A stretch of 64,000 nt of DNA, from assembly GCA_938091335.1 (NCBI GenBank), contig CALLJG010000005.1, positions 124,001 through 188,000 on the forward strand. The letters are read 5' to 3'. Made by a program: the position numbers and the translations under genes. The notes under the pieces were generated by a model, which worked only from the letters and a program-made list of their open reading frames with translations, had not been told where the DNA came from and did not search any database. Source of the DNA: an uncultured Thermodesulfobacterium sp. (GTDB lineage Bacteria > Desulfobacterota > Thermodesulfobacteria > Thermodesulfobacteriales > Thermodesulfobacteriaceae). Of this stretch, positions 16,953 through 25,864 are shown one piece after another (within the stretch, counting starts at the first letter, position 1; each line of letters opens with the position of its first letter).

Positions 16953-17861
16953 TTATTTTATTTTGAAAATAGGTTCTTTTATGACTACTAATCCTTCTTC
17001 TGTAATTTCTAAAAAATGAGTTTTGGTATCATGTCCACACATCCTACATCCATCAATCCTAAAAAGTCTGACTATTTCTCCAATCTGTTTTTTATAAAAT
17101 TTAGCCTTAAAAGCAGAATCAATAAGATCTTTAGCTAAAACCATAGTTCCATCAACAATATGTCCTACAGCATAACCACCTGCAGCTTCAGCTGTAAGTT
17201 CTTCATGACCACTTCTTTTTTGAGAAACAAAAAGAGCTGTTTGATACCATTTTTTCATGAAATTAAAAAGTCTCCTCACGATAGAACGAGCAAGCATTTC
17301 TTTGGTCTCAAAAAGTCCAGTTACAGAATCTATTATTGTAAAATTAACTTTATAATTTTGAATTACATAAGCAAGAGTTGCTAAAAGGTCTGGAAGATTT
17401 TCTCTTAATCTAGTAGAACTAGCTGCATCAATAATAATAATATTATTTTCAAAACTCTCAAAATCTAAACCCATAGCATTAGCTCTAAGTTTTAAGGATA
17501 AAGCCACAAAATTAGCAGGAGTTTCTACTGTTATAAATGCTACTTTATCTCCCTTTGAAGCCTGTTTGACAGTAAATTGTTCAACCATAAGGGATTTCCC
17601 AGTGTCTGAAACTCCAGTAATATTAAATACAGAATAAGCAGGAATTCCTCCTAAATTCTTTCTTATCAATTTACCATCTTCAGAAGCTACTACAAAAAAA
17701 AGATAATCTAAACCTTCTATTCCTGTAGAAACTCCATATATTTTAGGCACTTTTTTTATAATTTCACTTCCAATAAATATAGATTTTAAATCTGGTTCTC
17801 CTACTCCGTAAATTCCTTCTTCTTTTCTTTCAACCTTTTCTGGTTTTTCCAATTTTTCCAT
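16953..17861 (-). CDS. KaiC-like RecA-superfamily ATPase
   Basis: This single KaiC-domain protein has about 302 residues. Walker A GVSDTGKS lies near residue 85 and the Walker B strand is NFTIIDSVTG. It resembles the thermophile KaiC family 2 (TIGR03878/AF_0795 type) rather than the double-domain cyanobacterial clock protein. The C-terminal region has a CRMCGHDTKTH segment that could bind zinc. The frame extends upstream to a GTG at 17873, but GAGGA (17878-17874) abuts that codon directly, so the ATG at 17861 is preferred. It is the first gene of the KaiC-HTH-smc run, with a promoter at 17896-17923. Confidence 0.8.
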   Translation of the reverse strand: MEKLEKPEKVERKEEGIYGVGEPDLKSIFIGSEIIKKVPKIYGVSTGIEGLDYLFFVVASEDGKLIRKNLGGIPAYSVFNITGVSDTGKSLMVEQFTVKQASKGDKVAFITVETPANFVALSLKLRANAMGLDFESFENNIIIIDAASSTRLRENLPDLLATLAYVIQNYKVNFTIIDSVTGLFETKEMLARSIVRRLFNFMKKWYQTALFVSQKRSGHEELTAEAAGGYAVGHIVDGTMVLAKDLIDSAFKAKFYKKQIGEIVRLFRIDGCRMCGHDTKTHFLEITEEGLVVIKEPIFKIK

Positions 17862-17895
17862 CTTATTATTCACTCCTCATATTTAATTAAGATAA

Positions 17896-17923
17896 ACCAT
17901 AAGTTCATTTTTTATAAATTCAA
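17896..17923 (-). promoter_or_regulatory. Promoter of the KaiC-HTH-smc run
   Basis: On the minus strand TTGAAT (17923-17918) and TATGGT (17901-17896) are spaced 16 bp apart, in the short gap between the GGDEF/EAL gene and the KaiC-like gene. Confidence 0.5.
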
Positions 17924-17946
17924 GTTTATTTTTGAAATTTTACACT

Positions 17947-20900
17947 CTATTTAGATTTACTTTGCTTAATAAGATTTGTTATTTCTTTTTCTGATAAAGG
18001 ATAAGATAAAAGAAAGCCTTGAACATAATCACATTTTAATTTTTTTAACAATTCCAGTTGTTCTTTGGTCTCCACTCCTTCTGCGATTACTTTCATATCT
18101 AAGAGGTGAGCAAGATTAATAATATTTTCTACAATATGATAGGTCTTAATATCTCTAACCATTTCTCTTATAAAAGAAAGATCAATTTTAATAATATCAA
18201 TAGGAAAATCTTTTAATAATTTTAAAGAGGAATAACCTACCCCAAAATCATCTAAGCTAATCTTTATTTTAAAGAATTTTATATTTTCAAGAATATTTTT
18301 GACTTTTTCTATATTTTCCACTAAAGTATGTTCTGTTATTTCTAATATCAAAAAATAAGGATATTTAGATAAAGTGTCTTTAAAATGATTAAAAAGATTA
18401 ACAAAGTTTAAAGTTTTCAAGCTTTGAGAAGATACATTTAGAGAAACAGGAATTCCCCATTTTTTAATTTTCTCAATATTTTCTTTAAAACAAAGAAAAT
18501 CAAAATCTGATAAATAGGAACTTTTTTCAAGAAAAGAAATAAATTCGTTAGGTAAAATTAATTGATCCTTTTCCTTTATTCTACATAAAGCTTCAACACC
18601 GGCTATTTTTAAGGTCTCTGTCTTAAACCAAGGTTGATAGAAAAAGACAAAAAGATTTTTTTCAACTGCTTTTTTTATAAGCATTTCAATTTGAAAAGTC
18701 TTTTTTACTTCTTCTTCTATTTGAGTATTATAAATTTCTACAGTGTTTGAAGCTTTTTTCTTTGCTTCAAATAAAACTAAGTCTGCCTTCCCCCAGAGAA
18801 TATCTAAATTTTCTCCATCTTGTGGGTATATTGCGATTCCTATATTCCAATTTAAAGAAATTTTCATATCTTTATAAACCACAGGTTCACTTAAAAGCGA
18901 GATTATTTTTTTTATCCACTCTATAAGTCCATCTTCTATATCTATAATAAATAGACTAAATTCATCACCTCCAGTTCTTCCTAAAATTCCTTTATCTTCA
19001 AGCATATTTTGAAATCTCCTTGTTATTTCCTTTAAGCAAAAATCTCCTACCTCAAACCCGTAAAAATGACTTATATAAGAAAAATTATAAAAATCTATCA
19101 TAACCAAAGCAGAGGGTCTATTAAGAACACTCAATAAACTTGAAACTTTTTTTTGAAAACCTCTTTTATTCAAACATCCAGTCAAAGGATCTTGGTTTTG
19201 AAGTTGTTCTATTTCCTTTTCATATTCTAATTCCTTAGTTAAATCCTTTCCTATAATAACTACTTTGGTCTCATAAGGTATTTCAATAAAAGAAATTTTT
19301 AATTCTAATAATACTTTTTCTTTATCAGGTTTATAGTAAATGGTAAATCTAGTAGTATCTATTTTAGATTTTATTATTTCTATAGGTATATGAAGAAGTT
19401 TAAAACAATTTTCTTTATAAAGGTCTTCTTTTTTAATGCCAAAAAGTTTCTCTCCATAAAGATTAATATATTCAATTTTTCCGTTTTCATCAGTTATTAT
19501 TAACAGGTTATCTGTTTTTTCTACAAATTTCCTCAAAATTAAATCTTTTTTTATTAATTCTACTTTATTTAACGCAAAATTTAAATCTTCCTGAAGCTGT
19601 TTTAATAATTCTATATATTCTTCATTAAATAAATTTGGATCATCAGTAAATAAATTTAAGATATTTACAATTTTCCCATTTTTAATCAATGGAATAGATA
19701 ATATTGAGTAAGGAGGTATATCTAATTTGTATATGGATTTTTGAGCTGCAGAAAATACTAAATCTTTTGGAGGTTTGAATTCTTTAGGATAACTTAATGT
19801 AATTTCTCCCTTTTGGTCACTTATCCAAATTCCTTTTAATTCTAAAATTTCATATATAACAGGTAAAATTTTTTCATAAATCTCTTCTTTATAATTACAA
19901 TAGATTAAAATTTGATTAACAGTGCTTAAAAGTTGGTTAAATCTTTCCAATTTTTTAAACTTTGTAACATCAACTATTATAGCAAATCCACAATATTTAT
20001 TTTGATAAAAAATGGTTCCAGCAAAAGCTAAAGTTTCTATCTTTTCTCCATACTTAGTTTTAAAAGCTACTGGCTCATAAGAAGAAAAGAAAATTTCTCC
20101 TTTTAATCTTCTTTTAATAATTTCTTTCACTCTTTCTTTATCTTCTTTATAATAAAGAACAGCCAAAGGAGATAAATTTTTAAATTCTTCAGGAGTATAT
20201 TTTAAAAGTTGACAAAGATAGTTATTTACATAAATAATGGTTTCATGATATACACAAATACCAAAAAAAGGAGCATTTAAAAAAATATCTAAAATACTAC
20301 ATTTTTCAATTAATTGAGGGAAAACAATACTTAACCAATAAGAATTTTTAATAAATTCTTCTTCCCATAAATTAATTTCTTCTATATCTTCAAACCCTAA
20401 GGATTTTATTATTTCTTTATTTATCAAAAATAGCGCCTTTTTTATTTCAGAAAATAAGGGATTATTAATAGAAGCCATAAAATAATGAGAAACTTTAAAA
20501 GGAAATCTTTCTATAAATAAAAACTTATTTGAAAAAGGTTTAGCTCTTTTTTCTGGAAGAATATAAAGATCTGCTGAATTATTAAAAATTTCATCTATAA
20601 TTTCTTCGTAAGAATCTTTTGAAATTATTTGAACTTTTGAAAAATCAATATAAAGTTTTGAAACCAAAATATAAAAAACCAAGTAAAAAAATATAGAGCG
20701 ATTTAAAATAATAATTTTAATTCTTTCTTTAGTCTTTAAATTTTCTAAGGAATGAAAGGATAAAGCTAAATAAAATTCATCCTGATTTTTAAATTTAGCT
20801 AAAGGATAATAATTTTTACCAATTAAATATAAAGATGAAGAAAAAGAAGCATAAAATAAGTCTATATTTTCTTCTAAATCATCAGGAAATTTCTTTATAA

Positions 20901-21003
20901 AATCAAATCTAACTTCTCTTTTTAATAAAACTTTTAAATTTTCTAAAAAACTTTTCCATAAAGCAAATTTATCTTTTTGACAACTACATATTTTAAAATT
21001 CAT
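17947..21003 (-). CDS. Multidomain PAS-GAF-PAS-GGDEF-EAL cyclic di-GMP protein with receptor-like N-terminus
   Basis: This 1018-residue protein has no signal peptide or membrane segment. Residues 1 to about 215 look like a solute-binding fold of the phosphonate-receptor (PhnD) kind, judged from strand/helix pattern and length only. A PAS domain, a GAF-like domain and a second PAS domain follow. The GGDEF motif is intact at 677-681 but no RxxD inhibitory site is present. The EAL motif lies at 804-806, with DDFGVGYSS, IKID and EGVET also present, so phosphodiesterase activity is likely. Which activity dominates cannot be told from sequence. It lies upstream of the KaiC-like gene on the same strand, separated by a gap with its own promoter. 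Confidence 0.85.
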   Translation of the reverse strand: MNFKICSCQKDKFALWKSFLENLKVLLKREVRFDFIKKFPDDLEENIDLFYASFSSSLYLIGKNYYPLAKFKNQDEFYLALSFHSLENLKTKERIKIIILNRSIFFYLVFYILVSKLYIDFSKVQIISKDSYEEIIDEIFNNSADLYILPEKRAKPFSNKFLFIERFPFKVSHYFMASINNPLFSEIKKALFLINKEIIKSLGFEDIEEINLWEEEFIKNSYWLSIVFPQLIEKCSILDIFLNAPFFGICVYHETIIYVNNYLCQLLKYTPEEFKNLSPLAVLYYKEDKERVKEIIKRRLKGEIFFSSYEPVAFKTKYGEKIETLAFAGTIFYQNKYCGFAIIVDVTKFKKLERFNQLLSTVNQILIYCNYKEEIYEKILPVIYEILELKGIWISDQKGEITLSYPKEFKPPKDLVFSAAQKSIYKLDIPPYSILSIPLIKNGKIVNILNLFTDDPNLFNEEYIELLKQLQEDLNFALNKVELIKKDLILRKFVEKTDNLLIITDENGKIEYINLYGEKLFGIKKEDLYKENCFKLLHIPIEIIKSKIDTTRFTIYYKPDKEKVLLELKISFIEIPYETKVVIIGKDLTKELEYEKEIEQLQNQDPLTGCLNKRGFQKKVSSLLSVLNRPSALVMIDFYNFSYISHFYGFEVGDFCLKEITRRFQNMLEDKGILGRTGGDEFSLFIIDIEDGLIEWIKKIISLLSEPVVYKDMKISLNWNIGIAIYPQDGENLDILWGKADLVLFEAKKKASNTVEIYNTQIEEEVKKTFQIEMLIKKAVEKNLFVFFYQPWFKTETLKIAGVEALCRIKEKDQLILPNEFISFLEKSSYLSDFDFLCFKENIEKIKKWGIPVSLNVSSQSLKTLNFVNLFNHFKDTLSKYPYFLILEITEHTLVENIEKVKNILENIKFFKIKISLDDFGVGYSSLKLLKDFPIDIIKIDLSFIREMVRDIKTYHIVENIINLAHLLDMKVIAEGVETKEQLELLKKLKCDYVQGFLLSYPLSEKEITNLIKQSKSK

Positions 21004-21055
21004 TATAATATGAAAATATATAATAATGTATTAAAAAATTCAAGTTACAAATATG

Positions 21056-21084
21056 TTGTTTTTATTTAAATTTGTTTTTATAAT
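21056..21084 (+). promoter_or_regulatory. Promoter of pyk
   Basis: TTGTTT (21056-21061) and perfect TATAAT (21079-21084) are spaced 17 bp apart. Transcription would begin near 21091, leaving a leader of only about 15 nt with no clear ribosome binding site. Confidence 0.45.
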
Positions 21085-21105
21085 TTTTTAAATATATCGG
21101 TAAAA

Positions 21106-22539
21106 ATGAGAAAGACTAAAATAGTTGTTACAATTGGGCCCAGATCAAGGGATTTAAAAACTATTAAAGAATTTATTAAAGAAGGAGTAGATGTTTTTCG
21201 TTTAAATTTTTCTCATGGAGACAAAAATTATCATAAAGAAAATATAGAAAAAATAAGAAAGGTCTCTTATGAGCTTGGTAAAATAGTAGGAATTTTGCAA
21301 GACCTTTCAGGACCAAAAATAAGAATTAGGGAAGTAAAAGAACCTTTTATTTTAAATCCTGGAGAAATTTTAGAAATTTATAAAGAACCTATTTTAGGTG
21401 AAAAGATAGGAGATAAGGCTAAAATTTCCTTAGATCATCCTGAGATTTTAGAAGTTCTTAAGGATAAAGATTTGATTTTTTTAGCAGATGGTCTTATAAA
21501 GACAAGGGTGATTAAAAAGGATTTAGAAAAAATTGTAGCTGAGGTTCTTCAAGGAGGTGTTATTTCTTCAAGAAAAGGGGTAAACTTTCCTTTTGCTGAA
21601 ATTCCTCTTCCAGCTTTAAGTAAGAAAGATAGAAAAGATTTAGAATTTGGATTAAGGACAGGTGTAGATTTTATAGCTTTATCTTTTGTTAGAGAAAAAA
21701 AAGATATAATTTATGCCAAAAAATTAATAAAAGATTTAGGTAAAGATGTTCCTGTATTTGCAAAAATAGAAACTCAGAAAGCTTTTGAAAATATAGATGA
21801 AATAATTGAAGTTTCAGATGGATTAATAATTGCAAGAGGAGATTTAGGAGTGGAACTTCCGGTTGAAAAAGTACCTGTGATTCAAAAAATTCTAGTTAAA
21901 AAAGCAAGAGAAGCTGGAATCCCTGTAATAATTGCTACTCAGATGCTAACTTCTATGATAAATTCTACTATGCCAACCAGAGCTGATGTATCTGATATAG
22001 CTAATGCAGTTTTTGAAGGAGTAGATGCTCTTATGCTTTCTGATGAAACAGCAATTGGAAAATATCCAATTGAAGCAGTAAAAGTTATGAAAAAAGTCAT
22101 TGAAAGTGCAGAACAAATTTATGAATATAAATGGGAGCAACATACTCATATATCTTCTGATTTTGCTATAGCTTATAGTAGTTGTATTCTTGCTGAAGAA
22201 ATAAAAGCTAAGGCAATTGTAGTTTTTACTAAATCTGGAGCCTCAGCCAAAAGAGTGGCTAAATTTAGACCAAAACCTATTATTATAGCAAATGTACATG
22301 ATGAGGAAATTTTAAGAAGACTTAAAATTTTTTGGGGTGTATATCCTTATATGGTGCTTTCTGAAAGAGAAGAAATGGAAAGTATGGTAAAAGAATTTAT
22401 TAAAAAAGCTAATGAGGAAAATCTTTTTAAAGAAAGTGATATTTTAGTAGCTACTATGGGATATCCTGTAGGAAAAATAGGTTCTACTAATTTGATAAAG
22501 GTGATTGAGGTATGCCAATATTTACCCCAATCCAAATAG
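21106..22539 (+). CDS. pyk: Pyruvate kinase
   Basis: This 477-residue glycolytic enzyme converts phosphoenolpyruvate and ADP to pyruvate and ATP in the cytoplasm. Diagnostic segments are the N-terminal KIVVTIGPRS, the FRLNFSHG phosphate-binding loop, the catalytic region with VFAKIETQKAFENIDEII, and ARGDLGVELP followed by IIATQMLTSM. The C-terminal domain (from about residue 345) is the allosteric domain. Length and order are normal. Its 3' end overlaps holA by 28 nt in another frame. Confidence 0.96.
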   Translation: MRKTKIVVTIGPRSRDLKTIKEFIKEGVDVFRLNFSHGDKNYHKENIEKIRKVSYELGKIVGILQDLSGPKIRIREVKEPFILNPGEILEIYKEPILGEKIGDKAKISLDHPEILEVLKDKDLIFLADGLIKTRVIKKDLEKIVAEVLQGGVISSRKGVNFPFAEIPLPALSKKDRKDLEFGLRTGVDFIALSFVREKKDIIYAKKLIKDLGKDVPVFAKIETQKAFENIDEIIEVSDGLIIARGDLGVELPVEKVPVIQKILVKKAREAGIPVIIATQMLTSMINSTMPTRADVSDIANAVFEGVDALMLSDETAIGKYPIEAVKVMKKVIESAEQIYEYKWEQHTHISSDFAIAYSSCILAEEIKAKAIVVFTKSGASAKRVAKFRPKPIIIANVHDEEILRRLKIFWGVYPYMVLSEREEMESMVKEFIKKANEENLFKESDILVATMGYPVGKIGSTNLIKVIEVCQYLPQSK

Positions 22540-23597
22540 TAAAACTAATAGATCTTGCTAAGAAAAAAAATAGAATAGCTCCTATTTATTTATTTATAGG
22601 ACCTGAACAAATCTGTAAAGAAAAAGCTAAAGAAATATATGAAGTATTAAAGGAAAAAAATTCCTTTCTTGAAATGTATGATTTAAAGATTAAAGAAGGG
22701 CAAGAAGCTTTCTTACAAATAAAAGGATATCAAAGAAGTTTATTTGGAATAAGAAAGATTTATTTCATTTTAGGTGCAGAACATATTCCTTATGAAAAAG
22801 GAGAAGAGATAGTAAAAAGCTTAAAAGAAAGTAACGAGATATTTAGTTGGTTTTTAATAAGTAACACTATGGATGAAATCCATCCTTTATATAAATATGC
22901 TTTTGAAAAAGGAGCTATTATTCTTTTTACAACTAAAAAGGAAGAAGATTTTTTGGAGACAGAGCTTATTCTAAAACTTAAAGAATATCAAAAAACTATG
23001 GACAAAAATACAGCAAATTTGTTTCTTTCTCTTGTAGGAAAGGATTATCATTATTTTAAAGGAGAGCTCTCTAAACTAATTTTTTATACAGCTGATAAAG
23101 CAATAATTACAGAAGAGGATATCTTGGATATTATAATTCCTTCTGAAGGTGATGCATTATATCTTTTAGCTGATCTTTTTTTTAATCATGGTCCAGAAAA
23201 AGCTTATAGACTAACTTTAACTCTATTAGATAGAAAAATAGAAGCTCCTAAGATTTTATCTTATCTTTATAAATATTTTAAAAAAATGGAAATTCTAAAA
23301 GAGTTTTTAGAAAAAAACCCAGAATTAGCGAAAGAAGAGAGATATTCAAATTTTAATAAAAAATGGGAAGAACTAAAAGAAAATCCCTTAATAGAAATAC
23401 CCAAAATTCTTTTAGATACTCATCCTTTTGTATTATTTAATATGAAAAAACAATTATCTAAGGTGAAAAACTTTAAATTAATATTTGAAGAACTCTTTAG
23501 AGCTGATCTTTCAATTAAAAAAGATTTTAAAAATCCTGGCAAAATTTTTGGTGAATTTTTCTTAAATCTTTGGTTTAGCTTTGAAAAAAAATATTAA
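22512..23597 (+). CDS. holA: DNA polymerase III delta subunit (clamp loader)
   Basis: This 361-residue protein matches the delta subunit in length and layout: an AAA+-like N-terminal domain without a functional Walker A, starting with IAPIYLFIGPEQICKEKA, then a lid domain and a helical collar. Delta opens the beta clamp for loading onto primed DNA. The ATG at 22512 lies inside the end of pyk, preceded by GAGG, so expression is coupled. The stop codon overlaps the convergent ParB-like gene by 4 nt. Confidence 0.82.
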   Translation: MPIFTPIQIVKLIDLAKKKNRIAPIYLFIGPEQICKEKAKEIYEVLKEKNSFLEMYDLKIKEGQEAFLQIKGYQRSLFGIRKIYFILGAEHIPYEKGEEIVKSLKESNEIFSWFLISNTMDEIHPLYKYAFEKGAIILFTTKKEEDFLETELILKLKEYQKTMDKNTANLFLSLVGKDYHYFKGELSKLIFYTADKAIITEEDILDIIIPSEGDALYLLADLFFNHGPEKAYRLTLTLLDRKIEAPKILSYLYKYFKKMEILKEFLEKNPELAKEERYSNFNKKWEELKENPLIEIPKILLDTHPFVLFNMKKQLSKVKNFKLIFEELFRADLSIKKDFKNPGKIFGEFFLNLWFSFEKKY

Positions 23598-24520
23598 ATT
23601 TCTTCAAAAACTTTTTTTAATTTTTCCTTGTTTTCAATTATAAAATTAATTTTTTCTTCTAAATTTTCAAAAGAAAAAGCCTTAAAATAAACTTCTAATT
23701 CTTTTTCTTCAAAATAGGAACTTAAATTAATGTTAATTTGTTTAGTTTTAAATTTCTCAATTGCTGAAGAAATTTTTTGAAATTTTGAATAATATTGAGG
23801 ATAAGTTAGAAACTTTAAAATTTTAAAGAATTCCCTTTTTCTTTTATTAAAATCTTTTTCATTAAAGACTTCTTTCAACTCATCTGGCAAAAGATAAGGA
23901 AGCTCTTTTCTTTTTTTATAATCAAGAAGATTTTCTAAAACCTCCCTTTGCTCACTAAAAGTTAATGCAAGATTTTGGATGATCTCTAAATATTCTAATC
24001 TTTCTTTAGAATTTAATTTTGATAAATTTTCAATTATTTTAGGATTTAATTTATTTTTTATCAAAAGGTCTTTAAATGGATTTTCCAATTGAAAAATTTT
24101 TTTCAAAAAATCTATCCAATAAAATGAGGAAGTGAACCCTAATTTAGGAAGAAATTTAAGTATTTCATCTACAGAAAATATTTTTAATGCTCTTTCTATA
24201 AATTCTGCCTTTTCAACTAAATTTAAATTACGAAAAAGATTGCTTTCAAGAGAAAGAGAGAGAAGCTCTTTTGGGCTTAGATTTTTTACTACAAGAACAG
24301 AAATTTCTCTTATATCAAGTTCTTTACAAGCAAGAATTCTTCCTTCTCCACATATTATTTTATAAAAATTTTTTTCTTTAAATACAATTGGAGGTTGAAG
24401 AAGACCTAAAGAGGCTATACTTTCCCTTAAAAGGACACTTCTTTTTGGATAAGAAAAAAGATAGGTTCTATCTTGTAAATCTATTTCATCAAGAAAAAGG
24501 ATTTGGAATTTTAAATTCAC
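23594..24520 (-). CDS. ParB/Srx-fold domain protein
   Basis: This 308-residue protein begins with a ParB-type nuclease/CTPase domain: the LGLLQPPIV stretch is followed by ICGEGRILACKEL, the GxxR box that in ParB binds CTP. A helical region resembling the ParB/KorB DNA-binding domain follows, but the C-terminal 100 residues are lineage specific. No parA lies next to it, so a standard chromosome-partition role is not supported by context. It is followed on the same strand by nothing close, and is preceded by purC at 11 nt. Confidence 0.7.
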   Translation of the reverse strand: MNLKFQILFLDEIDLQDRTYLFSYPKRSVLLRESIASLGLLQPPIVFKEKNFYKIICGEGRILACKELDIREISVLVVKNLSPKELLSLSLESNLFRNLNLVEKAEFIERALKIFSVDEILKFLPKLGFTSSFYWIDFLKKIFQLENPFKDLLIKNKLNPKIIENLSKLNSKERLEYLEIIQNLALTFSEQREVLENLLDYKKRKELPYLLPDELKEVFNEKDFNKRKREFFKILKFLTYPQYYSKFQKISSAIEKFKTKQININLSSYFEEKELEVYFKAFSFENLEEKINFIIENKEKLKKVFEEI

Positions 24521-24531
24521 TTTTTAAAGTT

Positions 24532-25419
24532 TTATAAAAGTTTTCCTGTAATTTTATAAAGAGCTTCCAAATATTTCATTCTTGTTTTTTCTACTATATC
24601 TTGAGGGATATGAGGGGGATCAACTTCCTTCCAAGGAATAGATTTTAACCAATCTCTTATAAATTGTTTATCAAAACTTTTTTGGGGTCTTCCAGGAGTA
24701 TATTCTTCTTTAGCCCAAAATCGTGAAGAATCAGGTGTAAGTACCTCATCAATAAGAATAATTTCATTATCTAAAAAACCAAATTCAAATTTAGTATCAG
24801 CAATTATTATCCCTTTTGTTTCTGCATAAATAGCAGCTTTTTGATAAAGCTTTAAGGAAAGTTCCTTTAAGGTTTCTGCAATTTCTTTTCCTACAATATT
24901 ACACATTTGCTCAAAAGAAATATTTATATCGTGTAGACCTTTTTCTGCTTTAGTAGAAGGAGTAAAAATGGGATTAGGTAATTTATCAGCCTCCTTTAAA
25001 CCTGAAGGAAGAGGAATATCACAAACTTTCCCACTCTTTTTATATTCTTCCATAGCAGATCCTGTAATATACCCTCTTACAATACATTCAACTGGAATAA
25101 CCTTAGCCTTCCTTACTATCATACTCCTTTGAAAAAGTATATCTTTGTAAGGTTGTAAAATTTCAGGATATTCTTCTACGTTAGCAGTGATTAAATGGCT
25201 TTTTACTATATCTTTTAAAAAATTTAGCCAGAATAACGTCATTAAAGTTAAAACTTTGCCTTTTTCCGGAATAGGTGTAGGTAAAACTATATCAAAGGCT
25301 GAAATTCTATCAGTAGCTATAATAAGAAGTCTGTCTCCAAGATCATAAATATCTCTTACTTTTCCCCTTTTAAAAAGAGGAACCTCTTTAATAAAGGTTT
25401 GAACAACACAGTAGTTCAT
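24532..25419 (-). CDS. purC: SAICAR synthase (phosphoribosylaminoimidazole-succinocarboxamide synthase)
   Basis: This 295-residue enzyme of purine biosynthesis joins CAIR and aspartate using ATP. Recognisable segments are GKVRDIYDLGDRLLIIATDR near the N-terminus, the substrate-binding IPVECIVRGYITGSA, and LIDEVLTPDSSRFW. This is the longer type of PurC, close to the yeast and some bacterial enzymes. Its ATG directly follows the stop codon of the upstream Rho-N domain gene, so the two are co-transcribed. Confidence 0.95.
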   Translation of the reverse strand: MNYCVVQTFIKEVPLFKRGKVRDIYDLGDRLLIIATDRISAFDIVLPTPIPEKGKVLTLMTLFWLNFLKDIVKSHLITANVEEYPEILQPYKDILFQRSMIVRKAKVIPVECIVRGYITGSAMEEYKKSGKVCDIPLPSGLKEADKLPNPIFTPSTKAEKGLHDINISFEQMCNIVGKEIAETLKELSLKLYQKAAIYAETKGIIIADTKFEFGFLDNEIILIDEVLTPDSSRFWAKEEYTPGRPQKSFDKQFIRDWLKSIPWKEVDPPHIPQDIVEKTRMKYLEALYKITGKLL

Positions 25420-25761
25420 TTATACATAAATAATTTTAGAAAGTTTTCTAGTACGTTTTTTAAATTTGCTAGCAAGTTTTCTATATCTTTCATATTTTGC
25501 CCAATCTTTATTTTTTTTAGCTTCCTCTGCAAGAATTTTAAATTTTTTAATTTTAGCTTTAATTTCTCTTATAGATTTTCCTATTTTCTTAGGTTCTTCT
25601 TTTATTCCATAAATTTTTTTTAAAATAGATATAAGTTCTTCTTTATTCATTCCATGAACACCTGTAATTTCGGGAATTTGTAAGGCAATTTCTCTAAGTT
25701 CTTTAATAGTCATTTTCTCAAGTTTCTTTTCTAATTTGGGAAGTTCTCTTTGTTCTTCCAT
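25420..25761 (-). CDS. Small Rho N-terminal (SAP-like) domain protein
   Basis: This basic 113-residue protein has a Rho-N type helix-extended-loop-helix fold around KMTIKELREIALQI and MNKEELISILKKIYGI, followed by a lysine/arginine-rich helical tail. It may bind nucleic acid. The frame extends to 25827, but AGGAGGT lies 6 nt before the ATG at 25761, which fixes the start. Similar small proteins are often annotated as Rho termination factor N-terminal domain proteins; the function is not known. Confidence 0.75.
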   Translation of the reverse strand: MEEQRELPKLEKKLEKMTIKELREIALQIPEITGVHGMNKEELISILKKIYGIKEEPKKIGKSIREIKAKIKKFKILAEEAKKNKDWAKYERYRKLASKFKKRTRKLSKIIYV

Positions 25762-25864
25762 TAATCTACCTCCTAAAAAATTGATAAAAAGGTTTCTATA
25801 AAATATCATAAAATTAAAACAAGGCAACTTTTGTTTACTTAAAAATTAGCTTATAATTGATTTT

